64,000 nt of DNA from Bacteroidota bacterium (GTDB lineage: Bacteria > Bacteroidota > Bacteroidia > B-17B0 > Aurantibacillaceae). Positions 15,233 to 22,701 of this stretch are shown here, one piece after another; the stretch's first letter is position 1, and each line of letters begins with the position of its first letter. The DNA is taken from positions 46,308 to 110,307 of the forward strand of contig JACCXH010000022.1 of the NCBI GenBank assembly GCA_013697245.1, in the 5' to 3' direction. The position numbers and the translations under genes are program-made. Under the pieces are notes generated by a model, which saw only the letters and a program-made list of their open reading frames with translations, was not told the origin of the DNA and searched no databases.

Positions 15233-15559
15233 ATGAATATTTATAACAAAAGCACAATAATTAAATTTTATAAAAAAGAGAGGAATGCCAAACTGCCATT
15301 AGAAATTTGGCAAGAAGAAGTAAACTCAAAAACATGGAAAAGCCCTAACCAATTAAAACAAGAGTACAGGGCAAACATTAGCATCTTAAAAAATGGAAGG
15401 GTTGTTTTTAATATAAAGGGAAATAATTATAGGTTGGTAGCCACCATTAATTGCGAAAACGAATGGCTTTTTATTAAATTTATAGGAACACATAAAGAAT
15501 ATAATAAAAAGATGCCAATACAATTGAATATAGCAATAAGAAGAAAGAGAAAGAAATAA
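15233..15559 (+). CDS. higB: Type II toxin, HigB family (mRNA interferase)
   Basis: 108 residues. Fits the HigB_toxin family common in Bacteroidota: an N-terminal helix (TIIKFYKKERNAKLPLEIWQEEV), then SWKSPNQLKQEYRANISILKNGRVVFNI-like text, NNYRLVATINCENEWLFIKFIGTHKEYNKK with the conserved GTHxEY, and a basic C-terminus. These toxins cleave ribosome-associated mRNA. It is first in a two-gene operon with the antitoxin 17 bp downstream, the usual reversed order for HigBA. Two palindromic operators lie upstream. Confidence 0.92.
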   Translation: MNIYNKSTIIKFYKKERNAKLPLEIWQEEVNSKTWKSPNQLKQEYRANISILKNGRVVFNIKGNNYRLVATINCENEWLFIKFIGTHKEYNKKMPIQLNIAIRRKRKK

Positions 15560-15576
15560 CCACAATTAATCAAATC

Positions 15577-15933
15577 ATGTACGTACAGATAATAAAAACC
15601 AAAACACAGTATGAAAAAGCTTTACAACGCTTTGAAAAAATATTTCATGCAAAAGCTAATACGAAAGAAGGAAACGAAGCGCAACTTTTAGCGCTTGTAA
15701 TAAAAAATTACGAAGACAAACATTTTAAAATAGACTCACCAGATCCAGTTGAAGTAATAAAATACCGCATGGCGCAAATGAACCTTACAAAAACACAGCT
15801 CGGCGAAATACTTGGGCACGCCACACGCGTGAGTGTAATTTTAAGCAAAAAAAGGAAACTCACCTTAGAAATGGTTCGCAACCTTCACAAAAAACTTAAT
15901 ATCCCCTTAGAATCATTGGTTCAGGCTTATTAA
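15577..15933 (+). CDS. higA: Type II antitoxin, HigA family (HTH)
   Basis: 118 residues. The N-terminal half is the helical HigA dimer region (ALQRFEKIFHAKANTKEGNEAQLLALVIKNYE pattern). The C-terminal XRE-type helix-turn-helix spans about 60-115 with VIKYRMAQMNLTKTQLGEILG, VSVILSKKRKLTLEMVRNLHKKLNIPLESL. It neutralises HigB and is expected to bind the TTACCA/TGGTAA operators at 15166-15200. Both genes appear intact. Confidence 0.92.
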   Translation: MYVQIIKTKTQYEKALQRFEKIFHAKANTKEGNEAQLLALVIKNYEDKHFKIDSPDPVEVIKYRMAQMNLTKTQLGEILGHATRVSVILSKKRKLTLEMVRNLHKKLNIPLESLVQAY

Positions 15934-16267
15934 AGTATTATCTACGCTCTGGTAGATTTGCTAAAGGTGATGAAACACAGATGACACTGATTATACGGAT
16001 ATTCACAGATTTTAAATTTGCTTTAACAAACACTTGTCTCCCTGATAGCTACCTTCAGTGCATCGTAGATTATCATTCAGAAAAAGCGGAAGATTATGAA
16101 GCAAACTACGGTTCGATTTTTGGAGGCATAAAGCATAGATTATCAGTAATTTGAGATAATACTATTCTTGCGAATAGTTCAGAAATAAGTATAAGGGCAA
16201 AAAGTGGTTTTTTCATTTTTTAAATTGTTTACATTTATTTTTTTGTATAGAAATTCTCCAGTTTGTC
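15934..16267. other. Gene-free stretch with repeat remnants
   Basis: 334 bp without a credible gene. It holds an ACACAGATGACACTGATTATAC-like stretch (from about 15974) typical of degenerate dispersed repeats, a CTGATAGCTACC fragment near 16042, the left copy of the 18-bp inverted repeat (16074-16091), and a CTATTC/GAATAG palindrome near 16165. Confidence 0.5.
16074..16091 (+). repeat. 18-bp inverted repeat, left copy
   Basis: CATTCAGAAAAAGCGGAA; its exact reverse complement is at 18807-18824. The pair encloses the outer-membrane receptor gene. Confidence 0.8.
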
Positions 16268-18685
16268 TTAATGGCTCGCCCTATTTTTTTCTTCACTATT
16301 ACTTTTTATTTCCCGTTGCTGCAATTTCAGTTTTCCAAATGTGTAATTTAAGCTAACGCTGATCCTGCGTGTATCCATCCTGAATGTACCCACATTATTT
16401 TGATCTTGAAATTTTGAAAAGGTATTGTACGTTCGGGTAAAAAAGATATCTGCAAAGGCCAATGAAATTGAAAGTTTCTGATTCATAAGCATTTTTTTTA
16501 AAGCCACATCTACGGCAGAACGACTTTTTACGTGATTAATACCTTCCAGAACTGGCGACTGGTAGTAAGCGTTTAATTCTATTTTAAAATCCTTTGGCAA
16601 GATAAATCGACTGAATAATCCGGGATTGAATCCTACTGTTGAAATTGAATAGGGCTGACCGTTAATATAACCATTCATGAAAATTGCGAATACGGTAGCA
16701 TTAACATTTAATGAGAACCATTTTTTAATGTCTTTTTGAAAAAATAAAGAATAGCTTGGTATATCTGCTTTTTTCAGATTGGCTGGATGTCCAACTCTTA
16801 CCTTTGTTGAATCGTTCTGCGTTGTGTAATCCATCATAACGTTATCAATTCTTGAATAAGAAAAAGTATGATACATGAAAGATTTGTATGAATAGGTAAA
16901 GTCGACTGAAGTAATATATTCAGGACGCAGATATGGATTTCCCTCCCCAACAATCAATAAACTTTTTACAGTACGGAAGGGGTTGAATGAATTATAGTCA
17001 GGACGGTTAATTCTCCGGTTAGCTGAAAGTTGAAAGTTGTGACTGTCAGATTTTTTGTACTCTAAGCTAATCATTGGAAATAAATTGAAATATTGTCTTG
17101 TGTACCCAATACTATTAGTTTTACTCAATGCAGTAATTGAAGTATTTTCTGCTCTGACTCCGGCTTGTATAAAAATTTTTTTATACTGCTTGTTAAAATT
17201 AATATAGGCTGCACTTATATTTTCCTTGTATGAAAATTTATTGGTGTAGGTACTATCAAATTGATATGCACCAGTTGAATTATTCAAATTTTCAAACGTG
17301 TAATCGCTTGAAATATTTTGAGATGCTGCTTTTATTCCTGCTTCAATCTTTAGAGACTTAGTTATTTGCTTTTCAAAATCAAGTTTCGAAGAAAGAATAG
17401 AGAAAAGTAGTGTATTAGATGTGCGAAAAATTTTTGGCTGTAAAATTTCTTTTGAATTGCTATCTAAAAAATGATGGTCAAAAGAAGCTGCGTATATATC
17501 CCAATATGGACTGTAATCAGCAGAGAAACGTAGTGTCGTTCCTAACGTATCAAACAGATGTTCTGCGTTAATATTAAAATCTGGATAAATCCAAGGGTTT
17601 GGCTTGCGAAATGAATAAGGCATGGCTCTATACCCCAAGCTATTATCACTAATAGTAAATGTAGCATTCCTATCATCATTTCCCAAACCAAATGCGCCTG
17701 CCGCTTTTATTCCAATCGAATTATTTTTATTAATATACCAATCAGCCCCCAAATTAAAAGTTTCATAGTGATTGTGTTGTTTCTCAATGTAAATTTGAGT
17801 GAGCGTTGTAATTGAACCATTGTAAGGAACATAGTTTGTAAAAGAGTTTTCTTTTTTTAGCCACTCCTGATTAGCTGTAAAGCCTGAAAAGAAATTTACT
17901 TTTCTACCTTTATAATTTAAATTAAAACCACCGCTTGGATTACCATAAAATCCCTGTGAAAATGCGCCGAAAATATCTCCACTAAAACCAATTAATTTTG
18001 CTTTTTTAGTTTTTATATTAATTATTCCCCCGGTGCCAGCTGCGGCATATTTGACAGGTGGCTTTCTTAATACTTCGATCTTTTCAATTTGCGACGCATT
18101 CATGCTTTTTAGAAGATTTAATAATTGTGTACCGGAAAGTTGTTGGAGTTTATTGTCTATCATAATTCTGACTCCTTGTTTGCCCTGTATTGCTATTACT
18201 CCATCAGAAATCGTAACGCCAGGTAAGCGAGACAATAAATCATATACGGTATTTCCTGCGGCCAATGCAGTACCTTCGACATTAACAATAATATTTCCGT
18301 TTTTGAATTCAACGGTTTTCTTTTGTGCGGTTACAGCTACTTCATTTAAATTAATTCCGGCTGAACTGAGAGACATAGTCGGAATCATAATAGGATTAAT
18401 ACTATCATACTCAACTTTGTTAGAATATTGAGTGTTAAATCCGACAGATGATACTTTTATAAAATAAACCCCTCTATTTATTTTTTCAAAGCAATATTTT
18501 CCTTGATCGTCCGTGATGCCCCCTTTGTAAACTGAACTATCCTCAGCATTAAGCAGCCCGACTGCTGCAAAAGAAATCGGATTATGAGTAGTGTCAATCA
18601 GAATACCCTGAATCGCACATTGTGAGAGTGAATTAAAGCTAATGGTAGAACAATAAATAAATAGAATGATTATTTTTTGTCTCAT
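16268..18685 (-). CDS. Outer-membrane beta-barrel receptor (TonB-dependent-like) with carboxypeptidase-regulatory domain
   Basis: 805 residues: signal peptide (about 1-21), a CarboxypepD_reg-like domain (about 24-105: IQGILIDTTHNPISFAAVGLL ... GKYCFEKINRGVYFIKVS), a plug-like region (about 120-230: VYDLLSRLPGVTISDGVIAI, IMIDNKLQQLSGTQLLNLL, IEKIEVLRKPPVKYAAAGTGGIINI) and a long C-terminal barrel ending near LNYTFGKLKL plus a charged tail. This is the Bacteroidota OMP_b-brl_3 family rather than a SusC with a SusD partner; none is adjacent. Ligand unknown. An 18-bp inverted repeat flanks the gene, hinting at acquisition as a unit. Confidence 0.9.
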   Translation of the reverse strand: MRQKIIILFIYCSTISFNSLSQCAIQGILIDTTHNPISFAAVGLLNAEDSSVYKGGITDDQGKYCFEKINRGVYFIKVSSVGFNTQYSNKVEYDSINPIMIPTMSLSSAGINLNEVAVTAQKKTVEFKNGNIIVNVEGTALAAGNTVYDLLSRLPGVTISDGVIAIQGKQGVRIMIDNKLQQLSGTQLLNLLKSMNASQIEKIEVLRKPPVKYAAAGTGGIINIKTKKAKLIGFSGDIFGAFSQGFYGNPSGGFNLNYKGRKVNFFSGFTANQEWLKKENSFTNYVPYNGSITTLTQIYIEKQHNHYETFNLGADWYINKNNSIGIKAAGAFGLGNDDRNATFTISDNSLGYRAMPYSFRKPNPWIYPDFNINAEHLFDTLGTTLRFSADYSPYWDIYAASFDHHFLDSNSKEILQPKIFRTSNTLLFSILSSKLDFEKQITKSLKIEAGIKAASQNISSDYTFENLNNSTGAYQFDSTYTNKFSYKENISAAYINFNKQYKKIFIQAGVRAENTSITALSKTNSIGYTRQYFNLFPMISLEYKKSDSHNFQLSANRRINRPDYNSFNPFRTVKSLLIVGEGNPYLRPEYITSVDFTYSYKSFMYHTFSYSRIDNVMMDYTTQNDSTKVRVGHPANLKKADIPSYSLFFQKDIKKWFSLNVNATVFAIFMNGYINGQPYSISTVGFNPGLFSRFILPKDFKIELNAYYQSPVLEGINHVKSRSAVDVALKKMLMNQKLSISLAFADIFFTRTYNTFSKFQDQNNVGTFRMDTRRISVSLNYTFGKLKLQQREIKSNSEEKNRASH

Positions 18686-18806
18686 ACCGAAATCGTGAAT
18701 GGATTAATTATTAAGTAAGCACTAATATAGCTTTTTTAGCCATGGTAGCCCTAAGGGAATCGAATCTGGTTTTAGTACTATGAATCATATTATAAATATA
18801 CGTTTT

Positions 18807-18824
18807 TTCCGCTTTTTCTGAATG
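18807..18824 (-). repeat. 18-bp inverted repeat, right copy
   Basis: Reverse complement of 16074-16091 (TTCCGCTTTTTCTGAATG on the plus strand), upstream of the receptor gene and just downstream of the arginase-family gene. Confidence 0.8.
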
Positions 18825-18873
18825 CAAAACTTCGGTATACCTTAGGTCTGCATTGTTTATTCTATTAGCGAAA

Positions 18874-19902
18874 TCACTTCCCTTCAAAGCCCTTAATAAA
18901 ATCGCTTATTAAATAGGCAATTAATTTACCGGTTTTGTTATCGGCTTTAATGTGCGAAAGCACCGGTGCACCTTCTGCAATGTGAAAATAAAGTGCGTTT
19001 AAACTTTTAGCGCAGTTAAAAACATATTGCCTGGCTTGTATGGGCGAGATGCCGGAACTTGTTTTGGCGCTGGTTGGTACATTGGTAATGGAGTCCAGGT
19101 CAAGTTCCACACCACAGGCTTCGTTTTTTACAAAACCTATACATTGTTTTAAAGCGGTAGAAAAATCCATTTCTTCGCGCACAAAAACCGATTCGTAAGT
19201 ATTAAAAAAAAGCTGCCCGGGGTTATTTTTAAATTGTTCTAAGGCCAGTTTACTGTTGTACTGCTCGTGCATACCAAAAACAGCATATTTATTTATAAAG
19301 CCATTCTTAAAAGCGTAACTAAAACCGTTGCCGCTGTGCCTGCCCTCTAACTGACGAAAATCTAAATGCGCATCGCAATTGATCACATTTATTTTTTTAT
19401 TTAACGCATGAAATGCCCCGCTGATATTGCCGTAAGCATTGTTATGTCCGCCACCAATAACAATGGGTATTTTTTTAAACTCCACAATTGTTTTAATGAC
19501 CTCGGTTACTTTTTCGTCTACTAACGCTACCAACTGGCGCAGGTGCACCATGTCGTTCTTATCCTTCGCATCATACATTAGCGCCTTCTCCATTAGGTCG
19601 TCTACAAAAACTTCGCCCAGTATAAAAATATTTTTCGCGTTTAAAAAAGAATTGCTTTGCTGCATTAAAAAACTTTCTAACGCGGGTTTAAAAGCGCTGC
19701 TTGCCCCTGCCCTGCCGTAATTGGCGCGCACACCAATATCTTCGGGAATGCCTACAATAACAAATTTTGCGTGACTCTTCTCAAGATCATCCTTCCAATT
19801 ATTTTTCGTGGCCTCAACCATCTCGCCCACTTTTAATTCGCCACTGCGTTTGCGGGTCAATTTAAAAACATCTTCCTGTGTATATACTTTTACTGCTTTC
19901 AT
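18874..19902 (-). CDS. Arginase/formimidoylglutamase family hydrolase
   Basis: 342 residues. Metal-binding motifs of the ureohydrolase fold are present: PIVIGGGHNNAYGN (His ligand near 149), NCDAHLDFR (Asp-His-Asp) and GVELDLDSITNVP (two Asp). SGISPIQARQYV and HIAEGAPVLS complete the family pattern. The GGGH is followed by NNAYG, as in formimidoylglutamase-like members, rather than the D of classic arginases. It likely hydrolyses a guanidino or formimino amino acid. It follows gldM by 78 bp, with a terminator-like hairpin between. Confidence 0.88.
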   Translation of the reverse strand: MKAVKVYTQEDVFKLTRKRSGELKVGEMVEATKNNWKDDLEKSHAKFVIVGIPEDIGVRANYGRAGASSAFKPALESFLMQQSNSFLNAKNIFILGEVFVDDLMEKALMYDAKDKNDMVHLRQLVALVDEKVTEVIKTIVEFKKIPIVIGGGHNNAYGNISGAFHALNKKINVINCDAHLDFRQLEGRHSGNGFSYAFKNGFINKYAVFGMHEQYNSKLALEQFKNNPGQLFFNTYESVFVREEMDFSTALKQCIGFVKNEACGVELDLDSITNVPTSAKTSSGISPIQARQYVFNCAKSLNALYFHIAEGAPVLSHIKADNKTGKLIAYLISDFIKGFEGK

Positions 19903-19926
19903 CTGTACTAAAATTAATACAAATTG

Positions 19927-19957
19927 AAAAGCACTGCCCAGTTAGCAATGCTTTTTT
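19927..19957 (-). terminator. Terminator hairpin downstream of gldM
   Basis: AAAAGCACTGC (19927-19937), 7-nt loop, GCAATGCTTTT (19945-19955), one mismatch that becomes a G-U pair, with T-runs on both sides. It lies between gldM and the arginase-family gene. Confidence 0.6.
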
Positions 19958-19980
19958 GAAAACAACAGGCTGTTTAAAAC

Positions 19981-21648
19981 CTACTTTACCACAACCTTTA
20001 TATCAGAGAAATCCCTTGGCCCATCCGGCGCAATTACTTTTATATCCTCAAAATAAACCTTGCTGCCAACTTTTAGCTTTTTTAAAGCTTCTTTAGCCTC
20101 ATTGGTCAACTGATTGCCGTTACAATAAATTGGTGCGCTGGCAGTGCCACCAATCACCGTGCACATCGAGAATTTTTCCATTTTAAATTGCGCCACAAAA
20201 TCAAAGCCGGCATTATCAACCCCAAGTGTGTTCATGTTCTTTGCATCTGCCAATTTCATTTCCAGGTTACCATAGGTGCTTTTACCCGAAACTTTTAATG
20301 GCGGATTAGGAAAACGTTTTACCCTAAAGAATTGTGGAGGACCTTGTTGTTTTATACCGTTAGCGGTTTTGGCCATTACGGTTACAATACAAGTGCCGGT
20401 GCTGCTTGCTTTGGTAATGTATTTTCCGTTACCGCTATTTGCAATTGTTGCGCCGCAACCGGAAACATTTACGATAAGATCGGTTGGCGCCACACCGGCA
20501 GAAGAAACCGTTAAAGGATTATCTACCCCAATATAAAATACATTCATTTTATCCGGACTAACTGCAACGGCTGCATTGGCAACCACGTAGTCGTTTTTAT
20601 ATTCATAATACTTATAAAAACCATCCGGGCCTTTTAATCTTACCCAGCCTTTTATTTCTTTATGACCTGCGGTACTTGTGGGTAGATTAATTTTACCTGT
20701 TCCTTTATCCATAGGCAATATAATAGCTTCTTCTGATATTTTACCCGTAGAAGTATCCATATCGCCCAAAATAAATTGCAAGTTATCTTCTTTAAAATCA
20801 CTGGAAGAAGCTGTTAAAAAAACATTGGCAGTAAAAGGTGAGCCCGACTGAACATAATTACTTACCGGTACAATACAAGCTTCCATCTCATTAAAAATAA
20901 TATTTAGTTTACCGGCGGCACCCGCAAAGGTTGTTACCATCTCAGATTCAATATTGCGTATATCACTTTGCATCTTTGAAAGATTAGTGATAACGCCTGC
21001 CAGAGGCATATTATAAAAATTCTTTAGTTCCCAGCCAATTGCTTTGCCATCTTTATCTCTAAAATTATCATGCGGCGTAAATAATTTTATTTTTTCTTTT
21101 AAGATCAAATAATCAGCATCGGGTAAAACAGTTCCTTTTTTATAATGCATCTCATCTATCATTTTATTTAACTCTGTCGTTAAGGTGGTAATATTCTTAC
21201 GGAGCTCCTTGGCAGAATATTTTGTGTCCGCAGGTTTTGTTTCATCGGGACCAATTAATAAATAAGTGGGCTTGTCGTAATCATCCAATTTTTCAATACG
21301 CGCCAATTTCATGGTGTCTGCACCTTTAACGCCTTCGGTATACTGTTGTATGTTTTGTTTTAAAGTAGTGATATAATCAAATGTTTTTTGGGATAGCTGT
21401 GTAACTTCTTTTGCTTTTACATAATAGGGTTTTGCTTCGTTTTTTCCTTTTTTTATTGCCACTTCAAAAGCTTTCATCATGTTTTGTGTATTTGAAGTAA
21501 AGTTTGAATTGGTTGTTTCAATGCTTTCGTTAATGGTAACAAAGCCCTGTAATACTTCTTTGGTAACATTTAAGGCGAGAAGACAGGTGAGTACGAGGTA
21601 CATCATGCCTATCATTTTCTGGCGGGGGGGTTCTTTTGCATTACTCAT
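19981..21648 (-). CDS. gldM: Gliding motility / type IX secretion protein GldM
   Basis: 555 residues. The N-terminus REPPRQKMIGMMYLVLTCLLALNV-type sequence carries the single transmembrane helix (about 12-31) followed directly by KEVLQGF, the hallmark of GldM/PorM. The rest is the periplasmic four-domain shaft: a helical D1 up to about 220, then beta domains with DxxLxFILGD, VSPDKMNVFYIGVDNPL and a C-terminal domain around PLKVSGKSTYGNLEMKL. With GldL it forms the proton-driven T9SS motor. GldK, GldL and GldN, normally adjacent, are absent; RluA is upstream and an arginase-like gene downstream. An inverted repeat abuts the start codon. Confidence 0.93.
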   Translation of the reverse strand: MSNAKEPPRQKMIGMMYLVLTCLLALNVTKEVLQGFVTINESIETTNSNFTSNTQNMMKAFEVAIKKGKNEAKPYYVKAKEVTQLSQKTFDYITTLKQNIQQYTEGVKGADTMKLARIEKLDDYDKPTYLLIGPDETKPADTKYSAKELRKNITTLTTELNKMIDEMHYKKGTVLPDADYLILKEKIKLFTPHDNFRDKDGKAIGWELKNFYNMPLAGVITNLSKMQSDIRNIESEMVTTFAGAAGKLNIIFNEMEACIVPVSNYVQSGSPFTANVFLTASSSDFKEDNLQFILGDMDTSTGKISEEAIILPMDKGTGKINLPTSTAGHKEIKGWVRLKGPDGFYKYYEYKNDYVVANAAVAVSPDKMNVFYIGVDNPLTVSSAGVAPTDLIVNVSGCGATIANSGNGKYITKASSTGTCIVTVMAKTANGIKQQGPPQFFRVKRFPNPPLKVSGKSTYGNLEMKLADAKNMNTLGVDNAGFDFVAQFKMEKFSMCTVIGGTASAPIYCNGNQLTNEAKEALKKLKVGSKVYFEDIKVIAPDGPRDFSDIKVVVK

Positions 21649-21650
21649 GG

Positions 21651-21681
21651 TTTATAGTTTATGGGTTAATGAAACTATAAA
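21651..21681. promoter_or_regulatory. Inverted repeat next to the gldM start codon
   Basis: TTTATAGTTT (21651-21660) and AAACTATAAA (21672-21681) are perfect 10-bp inverted repeats with an 11-nt spacer, two bases from the gldM start at 21648. Its core and position match those before the ytxH-like gene (13838-13867). Confidence 0.65.
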
Positions 21682-21810
21682 GCCAAAAAAACAAAAATGG
21701 TACAGACTTTATTTTTTTGAACAAGCTGTAACTATTTTAAAATTGAAAGTTATTCTGTGATTTTCATTTATCCTTCTCTAAAGTATTAATTGTCTGCTAC
21801 TCAAATTTTC

Positions 21811-21977
21811 TGCCACTAATTTCACAAATTACACCAAGGAAAGTTTAAATACTTTTATTTATTTAGTTTTGTGGAATTCATTTTTCAAATAATTATTATT
21901 TGAAAAAAATAAATTACACGAATAAGTTGCCCTAGAGATTTGTCAATTAATTTGTGGCATTAGTGAAATTAGTGACG
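21811..21977. mobile_element. MITE-like palindromic element, copy 2
   Basis: About 167 bp between gldM and the rluA-like gene. Left end TGCCACTAATTTCACAAATTACACC; right end GTGAAATTAGTGAC, a worn inverted copy. The centre is a perfect palindrome: TTTTTCAAATAAT (21881-21893), one base, and its complement (21895-21907). No coding content. Its right end touches the neighbouring stop codon. Confidence 0.65.
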
Positions 21978-21980
21978 AAG

Positions 21981-22697
21981 TTAAATATCCGTCTTTGAAA
22001 AATAATTCCAAACGGCATCGTTGGTAACGGGAAAAGCTTTTACCTGTATAGGTTCATCTTTTATGGGATGAACAAAATTTATTTGATAACTGTGTAAATG
22101 AATAAAGCCTCCATCGTTAGTTCTCGCAAAACCGTATTTAAGATCTCCCTTTATTGGGCAACCTATGGCAGAAAGCTGCGCCCGGATCTGGTGATGGCGG
22201 CCGGTGTGAAGATCTATCTTTAATAAATGATAATTATCCGATGAGGCTATTAATTCATAATCTAATTCTGCCCTAAGAGCATTAGGAACAGGTTTAATAT
22301 GCGCCTTTGACATATTTGTTTTTTCGTTCTTTGTAATAAAATGAATTAATTTATCCGAAATTTTTGCCGGTTTATTTTTTACCACCGCCAAATAAGTTTT
22401 CTTAATGGTTTTCTCTCTGAATAATTCGTTAAAGCGTGATAAGGCTTTGCTCGTCTTAGCAAAAATAATTAAACCACTCACCGGCCGGTCTAACCTATGA
22501 ATAACACCACAAAAAACATTACCGGGTTTGCTATCACGTACTTTAATAAACTGTTTTATTTTTTCACTTAAAGGTAAGTCGCCAGTTTTATCACCCTGCA
22601 CAATTTCTGACGGCAGTTTATTAACCACCATGATATGATTGTCTTCATAAACAATTTGCTCGGGCCAAATAGAAGTGCTATTTATTTTTGTATTCAC
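21981..22697 (-). CDS. RluA-family RNA pseudouridine synthase
   Basis: 238 residues from a GTG at 22697. The catalytic motif VIHRLDRPVSGLIIFAKT (Asp near 69) defines the RluA family; TYLAVVKN, LHTGRHHQIRAQLSAIGCPIKGDLKYG and IHLHSYQINFVHP are the other conserved blocks. There is no N-terminal S4 domain, as in short RluA/TruC-like members. It modifies uridines in rRNA or tRNA. It starts 4 bp after the thioredoxin-like gene and is probably cotranscribed with it. Confidence 0.92.
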   Translation of the reverse strand: MNTKINSTSIWPEQIVYEDNHIMVVNKLPSEIVQGDKTGDLPLSEKIKQFIKVRDSKPGNVFCGVIHRLDRPVSGLIIFAKTSKALSRFNELFREKTIKKTYLAVVKNKPAKISDKLIHFITKNEKTNMSKAHIKPVPNALRAELDYELIASSDNYHLLKIDLHTGRHHQIRAQLSAIGCPIKGDLKYGFARTNDGGFIHLHSYQINFVHPIKDEPIQVKAFPVTNDAVWNYFSKTDI

Positions 22698-22701
22698 AAA
22701 T

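Noticed and set aside
18739..18775. tRNA-like sequence on the minus strand (TTCGATTCCC then GGGCTACCA)
   Set aside because: The bases flanking the loop (CCAGA and CCCTT) do not pair as a T-stem and no other arms are present, so at most an old fragment.
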